NCBI RefSeq assembly: GCF_014202995.1
Contig: NZ_JACHIA010000001.1
Location: forward strand, 434,001-498,000
Direction: 5' to 3'
Length of the DNA stretch: 64,000 nucleotides
DNA from: Longimicrobium terrae
GTDB lineage: Bacteria; Gemmatimonadota; Gemmatimonadetes; Longimicrobiales; Longimicrobiaceae
In this document: one piece after another, positions 34,148-45,397 of the stretch
Position numbering within the stretch: position 1 is the first letter of the stretch
Layout: each line of letters opens with the position of its first letter
Translations under genes and position numbers: made by a program
Notes under the pieces: generated by a model
Seen by the model: the letters and a program-made list of their open reading frames with translations, nothing else
The model's database searches: none
Told to the model about the DNA's origin: nothing

Positions 34148-34855
34148 TCAAGGTTTGTATAAACTTCTGCCATCCACCGGAACCGTCGCTCCGGTCACTG
34201 CACCCGATTCGGAAGACGCCAGAAACAGGATCACGCGGGCGATTTCCTCTGGCGCCGTCCACGATGCGGTGTCCGCGCCGGGCATGGCGGCGCGGTTGGC
34301 GGGCGTGTCGATGGTGCCGGGGAGCACGGCGTTCACGCGCAGCCGGCCGCGGTTTTCTTCCGCGACGGCCTCGGTCAGCGTCAGCAGGGCGGCTTTGGAG
34401 ATAGCGTACGCCGCGTGTCCTCGCCGGCCCGTGAGCGCCGCGCGGGAGGAAACGAAGACCATGGCGCCGCCCGGGCGGATGCGCGGGACGGCGGCGCGGA
34501 CGAGCAGAAAGGCGCCGCGCAGGTTGATGTCCATCATCCGGTCCCAATCGGCGATGGACGTTTCGTGCAGCGGCGGGCCGCCCGCGTAGCCGCCCACCGT
34601 ATGCACCACGGCGTCCAATCCGCCCGCCCACTCGGTCGTGCGCTGGACGGAGAGGGTCGCGCCCTCCTCCGTCGTGAGGTCGGCGGCGAACGAAGTCAGC
34701 CGGTCCCCGTGTTCCGAGGCGAGCGCAGCCAGCGCATCGTCCCCGCTGCGGTGCGTGGGGACGGCGACGCGCCATCCCGCATCCAGAAACGCCGCGATCA
34801 CCGCGCGCCCCAGCCCGCCCGTGCCGCCGGTGACCAGGGCAACGCGGTCACTCAT
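34148..34855 (-). CDS. Short-chain dehydrogenase/reductase
   Basis: 235 aa. Nucleotide motif TGGTGGLG at residues 9-16, catalytic Ser in VFVSSRAAL and YxxxK in YAISK, so a classical SDR. The C-terminal GATVPVDG is the usual cofactor-side end. It overlaps the malQ gene by 8 bases and is the last gene of the alpha-glucan operon. The substrate is unknown and its metabolic link to glucans is unclear. Confidence 0.9.
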   Translation of the reverse strand: MSDRVALVTGGTGGLGRAVIAAFLDAGWRVAVPTHRSGDDALAALASEHGDRLTSFAADLTTEEGATLSVQRTTEWAGGLDAVVHTVGGYAGGPPLHETSIADWDRMMDINLRGAFLLVRAAVPRIRPGGAMVFVSSRAALTGRRGHAAYAISKAALLTLTEAVAEENRGRLRVNAVLPGTIDTPANRAAMPGADTASWTAPEEIARVILFLASSESGAVTGATVPVDGRSLYKP

Positions 34856-36428
34856 CCTCGTCCGACAGTTCGGGCTCCGGAACCGGAAGCTGGCGCTTGG
34901 CGGCGACCACTCGGCCTGCGAGCCGCTCCGCCAGTTCCGGCGTAAGGTCGCCGGCGTGAAAGCGCCACGCCCAGTTGCCGTCCGCCACGCCCGGCGTGTT
35001 CATCCGCGCCTGGCCGCCGAGCCCGAGCACGTCCTGCAGCGGCATGATGGCCCACCCCGCGCGGGAGCGCAGGACGGTGTCGATCATCGTCCAGTTCATC
35101 TCCCGGTCGCTGGTCGCGGCCAGCCCGTCCGCGGCGGCGCGCTCTTCCCGCCCCGCGTCGGCGTACCAGCCGAGCGAGGTGTCGTTGTCGTGCGTGCCGG
35201 TGTACGCGACCGAGTTGGCGATGTAGTTGGCCGGCAGGTGCGGATTCGTCGGATCATCCCCGCCGAAGGCGAACTGCAGCACGCGCATCCCGGGCAGGCC
35301 CAGGTTGTCGCGCAGCTTTTCCACCTCTTCCGTGATGATGCCCAGGTCTTCCGCGATCAGCGGCAGCGAGCCGAACGCACCGCGCAGCGCCTCGAAGAAC
35401 GCGCGCCCCGGGCCCGGCCGCCAGTCGCCGTTGACCGCCGTCTTCTCCTTGGCCGGCACCGCCCAGTAGCTCTCGAAGCCGCGGAAGTGGTCGATGCGCA
35501 CCACGTCCACCATCTCCATGGTCCGCCGGAAGCGCGCAATCCACCACGCGAACCCGTCCCGCATCATCAGGTCCCAGCGGTACAGCGGGTTGCCCCAGCG
35601 CTGGCCCGTCTTGCTGAAGTAGTCCGGCGGCACGCCGCTGACGGCCAGCGGCAGCCCGGCGTCGTTCAGCTCGAACAGCTCCTGGTTTGCCCACACGTCC
35701 GCGCTGTCCTGCGCCACGAAGATGGGCACGTCGCCCACGACCTTGATGCCGAGGCCGTTGGCGTACGCGCGCACCGCGGACCACTGCAGGTCGAACAGGT
35801 ACTGCGCGTACGCGTGCCGCTCGATGGCGTCTGCGTGCTCCGTCCGCGCGGCGGCCAGCGCCTCCACATCCCGCGTGCGCAGCGGGTCCGGCCAGGCCGT
35901 CCACTCGCGGCCGCCGTGCACCTCGCGCAGCGCCATGAACAGCGCCCAGTCGTCCAGCCAGGCGCGGTGCTCGTGGCGCCATCCCGCGAAGTCCTCGCGC
36001 AGTTCGTCGTCCGCGTCCTCGCGATAAACCTGGTACGCGGCGCGGACGACGTCATCCTTCCACCGCGCGATGGCGGGAAAATCCACGTCGCCGTCGCCCA
36101 TGTCCGCGGGAGGCGCCGCGGCCTCGTCCGTCAGCAGGCCGTGCAGCGCCAGCTCCGGCGCGCTGAGCAGCATGGGATTGCCGGCGAAGGCGGAGAGCGC
36201 GTTGTACGGCGAGCCGCCCTCGTTTACCGCCACCAGCGGCAGCACCTGCCACAGCGACTGCCCCGCGCGCGCCAGCCAGTCCACGAACCGGAACGCCTGC
36301 TCGCCCAGGTCGCCGATCCCCGGTCCGGGGAGCGACGTGGGATGGAGGAGGACGCCGCTCGCCCGCCCGCCGATGGTGGCCGACTGCTCCATCGACGTCT
36401 TGTCCGCCCCGGCCGCCGACCCCGCCAT
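34848..36428 (-). CDS. malQ: 4-alpha-glucanotransferase
   Basis: 526 aa, GH77. Transfers maltodextrin segments between alpha-1,4-glucans. Family blocks: GVLLHPTSLPGPGIGDLG at the N-terminus, GGSPYNALSAFAGNP, VDVVRIDHFRGFESYWAVPA (nucleophile Asp in RIDHF), LIAEDLGIIT (acid-base Glu) and YTGTHDNDT (third Asp). All catalytic residues are present. Its ATG overlaps the stop of the GH13 gene by one base. Works with the trehalose synthase and amylase encoded upstream. Confidence 0.96.
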   Translation of the reverse strand: MAGSAAGADKTSMEQSATIGGRASGVLLHPTSLPGPGIGDLGEQAFRFVDWLARAGQSLWQVLPLVAVNEGGSPYNALSAFAGNPMLLSAPELALHGLLTDEAAAPPADMGDGDVDFPAIARWKDDVVRAAYQVYREDADDELREDFAGWRHEHRAWLDDWALFMALREVHGGREWTAWPDPLRTRDVEALAAARTEHADAIERHAYAQYLFDLQWSAVRAYANGLGIKVVGDVPIFVAQDSADVWANQELFELNDAGLPLAVSGVPPDYFSKTGQRWGNPLYRWDLMMRDGFAWWIARFRRTMEMVDVVRIDHFRGFESYWAVPAKEKTAVNGDWRPGPGRAFFEALRGAFGSLPLIAEDLGIITEEVEKLRDNLGLPGMRVLQFAFGGDDPTNPHLPANYIANSVAYTGTHDNDTSLGWYADAGREERAAADGLAATSDREMNWTMIDTVLRSRAGWAIMPLQDVLGLGGQARMNTPGVADGNWAWRFHAGDLTPELAERLAGRVVAAKRQLPVPEPELSDEDE

Positions 36429-37722
36429 CAGACGGCCTCCGGGAGCAGGGGGAGGACGTAGGCGACCTCGGCGCGCTCCAGCGTCAGCGTGGCGGGAACG
36501 GGTTCCCCGCCCTCCTGGTAGCCGTCACGGCAGACGCGGTGCAGCCGGTAGTTGTGCGGCGCGCGGACGATCTCGCCCAGCGGCACCTCGCGCGTTTCCT
36601 TCCACACCTTGTTGACCAGGATCACGCCCGCGCTCTCGTTGGCGTCATCCGAACGGCGCAGGATGAGGGTGTCGCCGTCCATCCCGCCGAGCGGGCGCAG
36701 GTGCCCCTCGCCGTTCAGCAGCGGGTGCGTGCGCTTGAGCCGGTTCACGCGGGTGATGAACGGCCGCAGGTCCACGTGTCGCCGCTCCCAGTCCGTGGGC
36801 ACCGTCCGCACGACATCCACCTGTTTGCGGAAGCCGAATTCGTAGCCGACGGGCATCATCACGCCCGCGCTGTACGCGGCGGCAAAGGCGTAGCGCTGCT
36901 TCTGCACCGCCACATCGCCGTCCGTCTCAGCCGCCAGGCGGGGCGTGTCGTGCGATTCGGGGAACGCGATGGACGGCGCGATGGCGCCGAACGCCTCGTG
37001 CTGCGCCAGCGCCCACGGCTCGCTGAAGTTCCACCACTTGGACGAGTTGAAGAAGAAGTCGAACCCCGCCGACTTCAGCGCCACCACGTCCTCCACCGGC
37101 GCGCCCAGCGTCTCCGCGAAGAAGACGACGTCCTCGTCCACCTTCTTCGCTTCCCCGATCAGATACCGCCACAGCCCGGCCGGAACCTTGTACGCGGCGT
37201 CGCAGCGGAATCCGCGGAAGCCGAGTTCCACGGCTTCGCGGACCAGCTGCGCCCAGTAGCGCCACAGCCCTTCGCGGTCGTGGTGCGTCAGGTTCTCGAT
37301 CTCCGCCAGGTCGCCCCACGTGGTGACCTTGGACGGATCGTCCGGATCGACCACGAAGGGGCTGCGCACCTGGCCGTGCTCGTCGCGCGCGTACCAGCCG
37401 GGATGCTGGTCGATGAGCGGCGAATCCTTGCTGGTGTGATTGACCACGAGGTCCATCACCGGGCGGATGCGCATCTCGTTCATCTGCGCCAGCGCCGCGC
37501 GCAGCGGCTCCAGGCTTAGCGAATCCGCTCCCGCGGGAAGGAACGCGGGGTTCAGCCGGCGGAAATCCTTGACCGCGTACAGGCTGCCGCTGAACCCGGG
37601 GTAGTGCCACGGGTTCAGGTACAGCCAGTCGAACTCCATCTCCCGCGCGCGCCGGGCATGCTCCGCCCAGCGCGTCGTGGGGCCCACCAGCCGCGGGAAA
37701 AGATTGTAGATCAGCGGCGGAT

Positions 37723-37726
<4 letters not shown>
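36428..37726 (-). CDS. GH13 alpha-amylase-family protein, GlgE-like
   Basis: 432 aa from a GTG at 37726 that overlaps the TreS stop (GTGA). GH13 motifs: [12 protein letters not shown] (region I), [13 protein letters not shown] (nucleophile Asp), VVFFAETLG (acid-base Glu) and [11 protein letters not shown] (third Asp). The C-terminal half, [18 protein letters not shown] then [15 protein letters not shown], resembles GlgE-like maltosyltransferases, but the N-terminal domains of GlgE are absent and the length is about 430 rather than 660. So a glucan hydrolase or transferase is likely; use of maltose 1-phosphate is possible but unproven. Confidence 0.82.
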
Positions 37727-41004
<3,278 letters not shown>

Positions 41005-41166
41005 CGCGGGGCTCCTGGTTGGGACGGTTGGTCTGGTCGTCGTCGGGACGGCGGCTGAACGGGCTCCGCCGGTACGGCAGGCTCCGAAATGTTCGCGCGG
41101 GCTGCAGGAAGCGCGCCGGGGTGGGGTGCAGGAGTTGCGGCGGCTTTGTTCAACCCGGGAGAAGAC

Positions 41167-41577
41167 ATGAACAGGTTCTACGACGTCGAGATCACGACCT
41201 TCGCTTCCGGCCTCCACACTTCGCGCGCTGTCGTGCACACGGCCGGCGAAGCCTGGGCCGCCGCGCGTGAGGCTGAGGCCCTTAATGCGTGTGTCCTGCT
41301 GGTCGGGTGCCAGACCCGGGACGTGAGCTACGGCGATTTTCACGTCTGGCTGGCTGGCGACCGCGCCTTCCTGCGCTTGGACGAGCATCGCGAATGGTAC
41401 GCGAGGGGTTCCGCGCTCGATCAATCGAACGCTGAGAGCCCGGTCGAGTTCAGGACGCTGGACGGCACGTACTTCTCTGTGCCGCGCGCGGACACCGTAA
41501 CGAGATCACAGGCATTCGAGGCGCTGGATTCCTGGCTGCAGACGGGTGAGATGCCGCCGAGCCTGCACTGGGCGTAA
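41167..41577 (+). CDS. Imm1-like immunity protein
   Basis: 136 aa from [12 protein letters not shown] with a GGAGA site. The C-terminal third, [20 protein letters not shown] then [16 protein letters not shown], matches the end of the Imm1 family (cytoplasmic proteins that protect against polymorphic-toxin or contact-dependent toxins). The usual partner toxin with an RHS or CdiA-type repeat body is not in the window, so it is an orphan. The assignment rests on that end pattern. Confidence 0.62.
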   Translation: MNRFYDVEITTFASGLHTSRAVVHTAGEAWAAAREAEALNACVLLVGCQTRDVSYGDFHVWLAGDRAFLRLDEHREWYARGSALDQSNAESPVEFRTLDGTYFSVPRADTVTRSQAFEALDSWLQTGEMPPSLHWA

Positions 41578-41696
41578 ACCGCAGCGGAGCCGTGCGCTGG
41601 AGAGGCAGGAATTTTCTGCCGCCATCCATGATGTTTCGCGGCGGCGACCGCCTGGTGCACGGTGCCGGCGGTGATCGTCGGACCAGAAACGCGAAA

Positions 41697-41722
41697 GGAT
41701 CCTCCCGCAACAGGAGGACCCT
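41697..41722 (-). terminator. Terminator of the precursor-peptide gene
   Basis: On the minus strand GGTCCTCC pairs, with a wobble, to GGAGGATC across a TGTTGCG loop and is followed by CCTTT. It lies 25 bases after the stop of the gene at 41747. Confidence 0.55.
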
Positions 41723-41746
41723 CGCTTATTCCCAGTCCTGGCTGAG

Positions 41747-41938
41747 CTACTCGCAGATGTATTCACAGCTGGGATACGTGATTATGCATTCGCACGGGCC
41801 GGTCGCGCACTGCGTCACGCACGTCTGGCCTCGCTGCGTTTCCAGGATCGCGTACACCGTACCTCCCATTTCCGCCCCGTGCGCCAGTTCAAACGTTTCC
41901 ACCTTCAGTTCGCGTACGTTCAGTCCCAGCTTTCTCAC
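41747..41938 (-). CDS. Putative pinensin-type lanthipeptide precursor
   Basis: 63 aa from a GTG at 41938, chosen because GGAGG sits 5 bases upstream; ATG 41950 and TTG 41956 are in-frame alternatives. Leader MRKLGLNVRELKVETFELA fits L-x-L-(4)-L-x-V-x-(S/T)-F, as in the gene at 7204. After a GGTV step the C-terminal core has six Cys interleaved with Thr/Ser (GQTCVTQCATGPCECIITYP then SCEYICE). These would supply lanthionine rings once dehydrated and cyclised. No synthetase gene lies nearby. It has its own promoter and terminator. Confidence 0.72.
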   Translation of the reverse strand: MRKLGLNVRELKVETFELAHGAEMGGTVYAILETQRGQTCVTQCATGPCECIITYPSCEYICE

Positions 41939-42271
41939 GTGTGCCTCCATGCTCAAGGTGCGGTTCCGCGGACACCCGCAGAATGCATGGCCAGAGCGCC
42001 GCAGTCAACCTTTATCTGACATAAATAGTTTCTCTATCTGGAATCCAGCGACAGGACGCGACTTCGGCTGCTTGCCGGACCGCTTGGGTCTGCGGGGCTC
42101 GCGACTTACTCCTGGTATTCGGTACTCCTCACCATGACGGGCTGAAGTCTGGGTATCCGTCCGTTCACCACACACCGCTCATGGCCATGAGCTGCTCCAA
42201 TAAAGGACGCGAAACAATTGCCACACAGACACTCCCGTGCTAACCTGCACGCTCCTCTCACCGGCAGAATC
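41939..42271. promoter_or_regulatory. Intergenic region with precursor promoter
   Basis: 333 bases. On the minus strand TTGACT (42003-42008), 17 bases and CATTCT (41980-41985) form a promoter reading into the precursor gene at 41747, with an AT-rich tract just upstream (42010-42040) that could act as an UP element. The other 200 bases show no gene. Confidence 0.6.
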
Positions 42272-42541
42272 ATGAGCAACTCGATGTGGCGCGTTGTGGG
42301 CATGGCGATATTGAGCGCGGGCGGCGCCACAATCGCAATCGCTTTGCGGGATCGCGCGGCACGGCGTACGTCACAGGGCGTGGCGGCGGGCGCGCTGATT
42401 GCCGGCTTCGGTGCGGTGGGGATCGGCGTGGCGGTCGCGATGCACTCCAATCCCCAGTCGTCGTGGATTCAGCTCGGGTTTGGGATGATCTTCATCGCGG
42501 GAATTCTGGTGCAGGCGCGCGCGAGAAGCATTCAGACGTAA
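42272..42541 (+). CDS. Small two-TM protein, unknown
   Basis: 89 aa from MSNSMWRVVGMAILS. Two or three hydrophobic segments (about residues 6-20, 35-52, 62-76) linked by a basic loop RDRAARRTSQ. No family recognised. It sits directly before an attC-like element, so it may be a cassette gene. Confidence 0.6.
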   Translation: MSNSMWRVVGMAILSAGGATIAIALRDRAARRTSQGVAAGALIAGFGAVGIGVAVAMHSNPQSSWIQLGFGMIFIAGILVQARARSIQT

Positions 42542-42588
42542 TCTGCACCCGCATGAACAGCGCTGATCCGTAACCGTCGGGAAGGGGC

Positions 42589-42660
42589 GGCTTCGCATGG
42601 AGGCCGTTGCGAACAGACTTGCGGGCGCGCCGTGCACCGCTGATCCTTGTATCGTTTGGC
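42589..42660 (+). repeat. attC-like element, 3' half conserved
   Basis: Shares the order TTCGCATG ... CTTGCGGGCGCGC ... TGATCCTTG ... GTTTGGC with the elements at 44039, 44864 and 47117. The terminal GTTTGGC (42654-42660) would be the R' box. The 5' box is not recognisable, so it is probably decayed. A lipoprotein gene begins 25 bases downstream, as expected for the next cassette. Confidence 0.5.
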
Positions 42661-42684
42661 GGACTTCAACCACGGAGGTTTGTC

Positions 42685-43005
42685 ATGATCAATCCGAGTC
42701 GCACGCTGTCGGTATCCGCCCGCCTCGCCGCAATGGCCGGAGTGTTCCTCCTTGCGGGTTGCGCGGCCATCCAGCCGCCGCCTGTACCGGCTGTGCCGCG
42801 AGTGCCATTCCTCGGGGAGCGGCCCAGCTTTGGAGAAGGGGGATGCAACGCATACGTGGTGCAGGCGCACGCGGCATGGGCTTCCGCGGGGGTCGCGAGC
42901 GACGATCCGGCCGTGATCGCCGCAGCGCAGGCGGCCGCGAACGCCGCCGCGGCAGCGGCGATGGCTGCCTACCATGACTGCGTGTGGCGCTCGAACCAGC
43001 CCTGA
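42685..43005 (+). CDS. Small lipoprotein, unknown
   Basis: 106 aa with GGAGG site. MINPSRTLSVSARLAAMAGV then FLLAGC gives a lipobox LAGC near residue 26. The mature part starts with a Pro-rich stretch and ends in an Ala-rich helix (AQAAANAAAAAAMAAY) between two Cys. No family recognised. Confidence 0.65.
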   Translation: MINPSRTLSVSARLAAMAGVFLLAGCAAIQPPPVPAVPRVPFLGERPSFGEGGCNAYVVQAHAAWASAGVASDDPAVIAAAQAAANAAAAAAMAAYHDCVWRSNQP

Positions 43006-43132
43006 CCTCGGCCCGCCGAGCGGGTCGTTGCAACGCCCCGGTTGGGATTGCGCGGGACGCTGGACCGGAGTGACTGTTCAGCCGCGCTGCCGCACCGCCC
43101 GAGCGGGCATTCTACATCCTGAAGAGAATCCT

Positions 43133-43375
43133 GTGAGACCAACCGCTTTCGTGGTGTGTCTGTTCGTCATGGCTGCGGCTTGTGTGGTGATCGCTGCTGC
43201 CGATGGTTCCTGGGGTTGGCTGATCGGCGCGGCTGCCTTCCTGGCGGTCGGGATGCTTGCGCGGGGCAAGCTGAGGAAGGAGCGTGAGGTCGGCTTGGCA
43301 CCGGCCCGGTTCGGCTTTGTGGGTGTGTCGATGCTCGTGATGCTCGCCGCGATCCTTTTCATCATCTTCATCTGA
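43133..43375 (+). CDS. Small membrane protein, unknown
   Basis: 80 aa from a GTG at 43133 with a GAAGAGA site. Three hydrophobic stretches (about residues 3-23, 28-42, 62-80) and a basic loop (RGKLRKEREVG). No family recognised; it probably lies in the inner membrane. Confidence 0.55.
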   Translation: MRPTAFVVCLFVMAAACVVIAAADGSWGWLIGAAAFLAVGMLARGKLRKEREVGLAPARFGFVGVSMLVMLAAILFIIFI

Positions 43376-43559
43376 AGCAGATCTGATCTCGCGGGATCGG
43401 CGGCCTACCGGCGGGGGGCGCTCGTGTTCGTACGGCCATTCCGTCCAACACAGCAGTCTACCCACGTATGGACCGCGGCCCACGGCTGCTGTGTTTCGTA
43501 TCCAGCCCCACCTTCCATTGCCCGTTTACCGCCCCCGTGTATCGACAGAGCGAGCCCGT

Positions 43560-43844
43560 TCAGGGTGCGTCGAAGCCACAGGTGGTGTAAATCGAGGTCG
43601 GTCCGCACTGCCAGTATCCCGTCTCGCCACACTTCTCATTGCACGTAAAGCCGCCCAACGTGCAGTTGGCCGCCTCCGTGATCTCCGCAGCGTACACGCG
43701 GCCCCGCACACCAAGCTCCGCCGGTTCTACGAGGAATGAGTCCAGTGACGCGTCCAGATCAGCCATCGACAAGGCCATCTTGGTAGGAGCCATGGACGAA
43801 CGTCCACGAAGCTTCGGGTCCATCAAGAGCTTTTCTGTCGGCAT
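43560..43844 (-). CDS. Putative lanthipeptide-type precursor peptide
   Basis: 94 aa from the ATG at 43844 (AGGA 5-8 bases upstream). The leader is longer than in the other two: an N-terminal segment MPTEKLLMDPKLRGRSS, then KMALSMADLDASLDSFLV, which follows the L-x-x-x-D-L-x-x-x-L-x-S-F pattern more loosely. After VRGRVYAAEI the core holds five Cys with many Thr, Gly and aromatic residues (NCTLGGFTCNEKCGETGYWQ then CGPTSIYTTCG). This fits a RiPP (ribosomal peptide) precursor. No enzymes nearby. Promoter at 43929-43957. Confidence 0.65.
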   Translation of the reverse strand: MPTEKLLMDPKLRGRSSMAPTKMALSMADLDASLDSFLVEPAELGVRGRVYAAEITEAANCTLGGFTCNEKCGETGYWQCGPTSIYTTCGFDAP

Positions 43845-43928
43845 GGAAGTCCTTTCGCTCGAGTTCGCAACCACGCAGTCCAACCCGTTCCCGAACCGGG
43901 AACCAGTAGCGGACGCCGCCTCTACACC

Positions 43929-43957
43929 AGAATACACATTGAGTCCTTAAAGGACAA
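43929..43957 (-). promoter_or_regulatory. Promoter of the precursor gene at 43560
   Basis: Minus strand TTGTCC (43952-43957), 17-base spacer, TATTCT (43929-43934), leaving a 5' leader of about 78 bases. The -10 box shares ATTCT with the promoter at 41980-42008. Confidence 0.6.
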
Positions 43958-44038
43958 TGCCCATCTCGACATCTCTTGTATGCGGTCGCAATTTCCGGGG
44001 CGGAACCCGATCGAGGTGAAGGCGATCCGGTCGCCGCA

Positions 44039-44140
44039 GCCTAACAAGCGGCTGCAGCGGATGCGGGGCCTCGCATGTTTTCGGGGTGAAGGATAGTCTT
44101 GTGCGCCGGCCCCGCACCCCTGACCTTGGAGGCGTTAGGC
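44039..44140 (+). repeat. attC-like recombination site
   Basis: 102 bases. The outer boxes GCCTAAC (44039-44045) and GTTAGGC (44134-44140) are perfect complements and fit the attC consensus RYYYAAC ... GTTRRRY. Inside, TGCGGGGCC and GGCCCCGCA pair perfectly (9 bp), with CAG-GG against CCC-CTG extending the stem. The motif AACAAGCGGCTGCAG after the first box is typical of environmental attC sites. The central loop is about 35 bases. No integrase is present in the window. Confidence 0.68.
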
Positions 44141-44269
44141 CGCTCGCGAGCAATGGTGCACCACCGCGAAAGTTGCTGTGTGTTGGGTGCTGTTCACTTT
44201 CCGGTGATTAACTGCTGGACGTGTGGCGCGCATTGTGTAGCGACGAAACCACATTGCGAAGGAAATAAA

Positions 44270-44869
44270 GTGGAGACGAAAGTGCAACAACCTGCGCATT
44301 ATGCTGCTGGTGGCACCGGGCTTACAGATCCCATTACGGGAGAGATCAGTTCGCTGTCTGGACATGATCTTAACGTGAGTAACACGGTCTACTTACTTCG
44401 TGCAACGCAGCAACTCTCCGAAACCCGTCCAGATGATGTCCAAAAGATTGCAGCGTCGCAGATCGAGATCTTAAATAGCTACTACCTTGAAGTCCTAAAA
44501 CAAGCCCAAAGCAGTTTCCGGTGGGCGATAGTGGCCGCTGGTACTGGGTTGCTGTTCTTTCTGGGCGCAATCAGTTTTCTCTTGATAGAGGCGTCACCCA
44601 GCGTTGCTACCATAAGCGCGTTAGGTGGAACGATCATCGAGGTAATCTCCGCGATCAACTTCTATTTCTATGGAAAGACCACTGAACAATTAGCAGCGTT
44701 CCATGATCGACTAGATCAAACTCAGCGCTTCCTATTAGCAAATAGCATCTGCGAGTCTTTGGATGGCGATGAAAGGCAGAAAGTTAGAGCTGAACTGATC
44801 AGAACGATTGCAGTCACTCCGAAGGCAATCATCAAAACAGATCGTTCAGTCGATGGAGGCGCGGCCTAA
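44270..44869 (+). CDS. TRADD-N-associated two-TM domain protein
   Basis: 199 aa from a GTG at 44270 with AAGGAA upstream. Two TM helices (about residues 84-105 and 110-130 region) sit in the pattern YYLEVLKQAQSSFRWAIVAA ... LGGTIIEVISAINFYFYGKT then FHDRLDQTQRFLLAN. This order matches the TRADD-N-associated two-TM domain described from cyanobacterial and other conflict systems, in which it is thought to link immune effectors to the membrane. No partner NTPase or effector is adjacent. The gene is clearly AT-richer than its surroundings and its stop lies inside an attC-like box, so it looks like a captured cassette. Confidence 0.65.
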   Translation: METKVQQPAHYAAGGTGLTDPITGEISSLSGHDLNVSNTVYLLRATQQLSETRPDDVQKIAASQIEILNSYYLEVLKQAQSSFRWAIVAAGTGLLFFLGAISFLLIEASPSVATISALGGTIIEVISAINFYFYGKTTEQLAAFHDRLDQTQRFLLANSICESLDGDERQKVRAELIRTIAVTPKAIIKTDRSVDGGAA

Positions 44870-44975
44870 CAATCGGCTGCAGGGGAGCGGGGCCTTGCAT
44901 GGCTTTCGGCGCGAGAAATGCCTTGCGCGCCGGTCCCGTGCCCCTGACTCTTGTGCTTCACGCTACTCCTCACCG
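44864..44975 (+). repeat. attC-like site, R' box degraded
   Basis: Begins with GCCTAAC (44864-44870), whose TAA is the stop of the preceding gene, then AATCGGCTGCAGGGG, an inner arm GCGGGGCC against GGTCCCGTG, and CCCCTGACTCTTG. The expected GTTAGGC at the end is replaced by about CACGCTAC near 44960-44967. It aligns with the element at 44039 throughout. Confidence 0.58.
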
Positions 44976-44989
44976 ACCCGACAACTTCG

Positions 44990-45364
44990 ATGGCGAACAA
45001 CAGGCAGTCCGGTCGGGCGGGATGGCGAACAGCGGCTGCCGCTGTGGCTCTCGGCGCGCTGATCGCCGGATGGGCTGGAGCGCTGATCGCGCCGGCGGTC
45101 GCGATGGCCTACGCCGCACTGAGCGGTATCGCTTTCATGCTGTACCGCCATGACAAGAATGCGGCGCAAGCCGGCAGGATGCGCACGAGAGAACGGACAC
45201 TGCACCTGATCGACCTGCTCGGCGGTTGGCCCGGAGGACTTCTCGCTCAAGACCGCTTTCGGCACAAGACGCGGAAATCGGCGTTCCAGTTCGTATTCTG
45301 GGCGACTGTGGCGATCAATTGCGCGCTGCTCGGCTGGCTTCTCAGCGCCGGCCGCCCCGCCTGA
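44990..45364 (+). CDS. DUF1294 membrane protein
   Basis: 124 aa with TM segments near residues 15-35, 36-50 and 100-118. The signature LHLIDLLGGWPGGLLAQ followed by RHKTRKSAFQFVFW is that of DUF1294, small membrane proteins of unknown function often fused to cold-shock domains; the cold-shock part is absent. It follows an attC-like element by about 15 bases and so may be a cassette gene. Confidence 0.85.
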   Translation: MANNRQSGRAGWRTAAAAVALGALIAGWAGALIAPAVAMAYAALSGIAFMLYRHDKNAAQAGRMRTRERTLHLIDLLGGWPGGLLAQDRFRHKTRKSAFQFVFWATVAINCALLGWLLSAGRPA

Positions 45365-45397
45365 CCTCGCTTGAGAGCGCCCGCTGGCCGATTCTCT

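Noticed and set aside
41005-41424. N-terminal extension of the TreS gene to 41424
   Set aside because: TTG at 41004 has a good ribosome site and begins exactly at the conserved TreS N-terminus; the extension has no family match in pattern.
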